From Colius striatus (Eukaryota; Chordata; Aves; Coliiformes; Coliidae), in the NCBI RefSeq assembly GCF_028858725.1, contig NC_084759.1, positions 88,031,389 through 88,095,388 of the forward strand: a stretch of DNA of 64,000 nucleotides. Direction: 5' to 3'. The position numbers and the translations under genes are program-made. The notes beneath the pieces were generated by a model that saw only the letters and a list, made by a program, of their open reading frames with translations, had not been told where the DNA came from and made no database searches. Shown in pieces: positions 62,593-64,000 of this stretch (position 1 is the stretch's first letter; each line of letters opens with the position of its first letter).

Positions 62593-64000
62593 GTGAGATT
62601 GCATCTGACTGTTGAAAAAAATGAATATACTAAAAACTCTTAAGTCTGATTTATTTATTTATTTTTAGTTTTGAGGTTGTTTCCTGTTGTTGCTTGTTGC
62701 TTTAATACAAGATGAAAGAAGTCTTGCCCACTTCTTTGCGTGTTCATTTTGAATTCAAGGAAAGGACTGCATAGTAAATGAAAGTCATAGTTCAAAACAT
62801 TTAGGCAATTTTTAAAATAGATGTTACGACAGAAGTGACTATAACCTAGCCTTCTTAGGTTATAGTGCATGCATTTACCAATACTTTTTTTTATTCACTT
62901 GACTTCATTATGTTCTTGGAAAACCTGACTTGTTTTATTGTGGCCAAAACTCTTGTCTCCCAGCATAAGACACTGCTTTATTAAGCTGCTCACCATCACC
63001 TTGAATGTAGCTTCTTAACAATTTGGAAGTGTTTAAAACAAGAGTTTAAATAATAGAATTACAGGGACTGTAAATTTTATGTCCCTTCTCCTGTCATTAA
63101 GGTATGTTGAATATCTTTGAGGATTGAGTTTCTTATCAGTTAATTCAGTGTAACTCTCACTGAAGGATCCTGGGAGTGAAAGAGTGGCCATACTTGATTA
63201 GAGGCCCAGTCTTGCTTTGTGCTCTGTCCGTGTCAGCCAGGCCACAGCTTACTGAAGGGAACACAGTTAATTGTCTTAATATTTACTGCTTTTGTAAGTA
63301 AGGCATTGACTACTTGCTTCCTCGGTGCTATGTCATTGGCATTCTTCTCTTTTTACTGTTATATGAGCAAAACACTTCTTTGGAACAGGAAGTGGAATTG
63401 ACTTGTCTGTTTTGTAGCCAGAATTAAGAGTATGATCTGAAGACCTGACCTCTTGTTACATTATCTGGGAAAAAACATCATGTACTTTAAGTAACCAGTG
63501 GTACACTAATCGTTAAATGCCCCAAGAACTATTGACAAGTGAATGTCTTTTAGAGAATGACAACTTTTAGTGCAGTCCAATTCTCTTTCAGGACTTGACC
63601 ATCATTGATTATTGCCCTGAAGTAAGACAGTCCTTTCAGTGGTGTAAAGGATTTGCTTGGGTTTTTTTTTTAAGTCTTGTGGGAAGTTATTCCTCCTGGA
63701 AACACAAAGCTAATACCTTCTGAATATGTCAGTTTTGTTTCCTTGATGTGCAAGACTGGATACTACGTTCTCTGCCTTTGCTTGAATACAGTTTGCTTTG
63801 GTTAGAATTTCTTGGACTCCAAGCTTGGCATTTCAATGACAATTTTATGTTGTGACTGAAAAATGTTTGATGGAAGGAGGTCAACTTTATACAGCAAAGC
63901 TTGAGGAGAGACTTCTTATCACCTGAAAAGGGATCAGAAAACCATAAACTTAGGCTGTTACAGCTGAAGCACTTAAATGTAGTCAGATTCTGCCCTTCAT

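Larger units (their letters stand above)
59387..64000 (+). other. Putative intron 1, distal part to the window edge
   Basis: No supported coding exon. A 101-codon frame at 60804-61109 begins inside T-rich sequence and has no recognised domain. A direct repeat lies at 61994-62054 and a splice-bounded candidate exon at 62373-62592, each listed separately. The window ends without a recognisable exon, so the gene continues or its next exon lies beyond. Confidence 0.45.

Noticed and set aside
1..64000. tRNA, rRNA, CRISPR, operon or prokaryotic mobile-element signals
   Set aside because: No cloverleaf-like tRNA boxes, spaced identical repeats, Shine-Dalgarno-led gene chains or transposase-like frames were seen. 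CR1 fragments and the CpG island show the DNA is from a vertebrate.
1..64000. Endogenous retrovirus or full-length LTR element
   Set aside because: No paired long terminal repeats, primer-binding site, polypurine tract or gag/pol-like frame was recognised. The GC-rich patches at 31.5 and 40.0 kb remain unassigned.

Overview
This is vertebrate nuclear DNA, and most likely avian. The main evidence is five fragments of the bird/reptile CR1 LINE, at about 3.2, 5.6, 25.8, 33.8 and 59.1 kb. Several keep the typical 3' end with a 'ttggactagatgatctctaaaggtccc' type of block or its degraded form, followed by ATTCTATGAT-like octamer repeats. The sequence is otherwise AT-rich, CpG-poor and repeat-poor. 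There are no dense open frames, ribosome-binding sites, operons or CRISPR-like arrays, so a prokaryotic or phage reading can be excluded.

Layout. (1) From 1 to about 43.56 kb there is no coding exon I can support. The region holds four CR1 fragments, a (CA)n microsatellite at 23.1 kb, homopolymer and simple repeats, a purine-biased stretch near 28.6 kb, and two GC-richer but CpG-poor patches (31.5-32.1 kb and 40.0-40.26 kb). A few AT-rich stretches are dense in textbook homeodomain, POU-octamer or TCF/LEF cores and could be distal regulatory elements. (2) From about 43.57 to 45.60 kb there is one very strong CpG island. It holds a perfect CRE (TGACGTCA), GC boxes, an ETS-like core, a perfect YY1-type CCGCCATCTTG element, no TATA box, and a clear consensus splice donor (GTGAGT at 45015). 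It reads as a TATA-less promoter plus a long GC-rich first exon of a plus-strand gene. The final roughly 730 bases before the donor contain only two ATGs. They are joined stop-to-start (ATGA): a 10-codon upstream ORF ends on the start of a second frame that stays open through the donor. (3) From 45.0 kb to the end of the window the sequence fits a long first intron: T-rich, with poly-T tracts, one longer reversed CR1 and no convincing coding exon. One stretch at 62.37-62.59 kb has acceptor-like and donor-like edges and is kept only as a possible exon.

The gene cannot be named, because its recognisable coding exons would lie past position 64,000. Nearly all open frames of 60-280 codons here are chance frames, and the longest lie in the CpG island only because GC-rich DNA has few stop codons. 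I found no undescribed biological system. The points most worth following are the promoter/first-exon architecture (coupled uORF, G-quadruplex-capable intron start, GC-skew reversal) and the candidate noncoding regulatory blocks.
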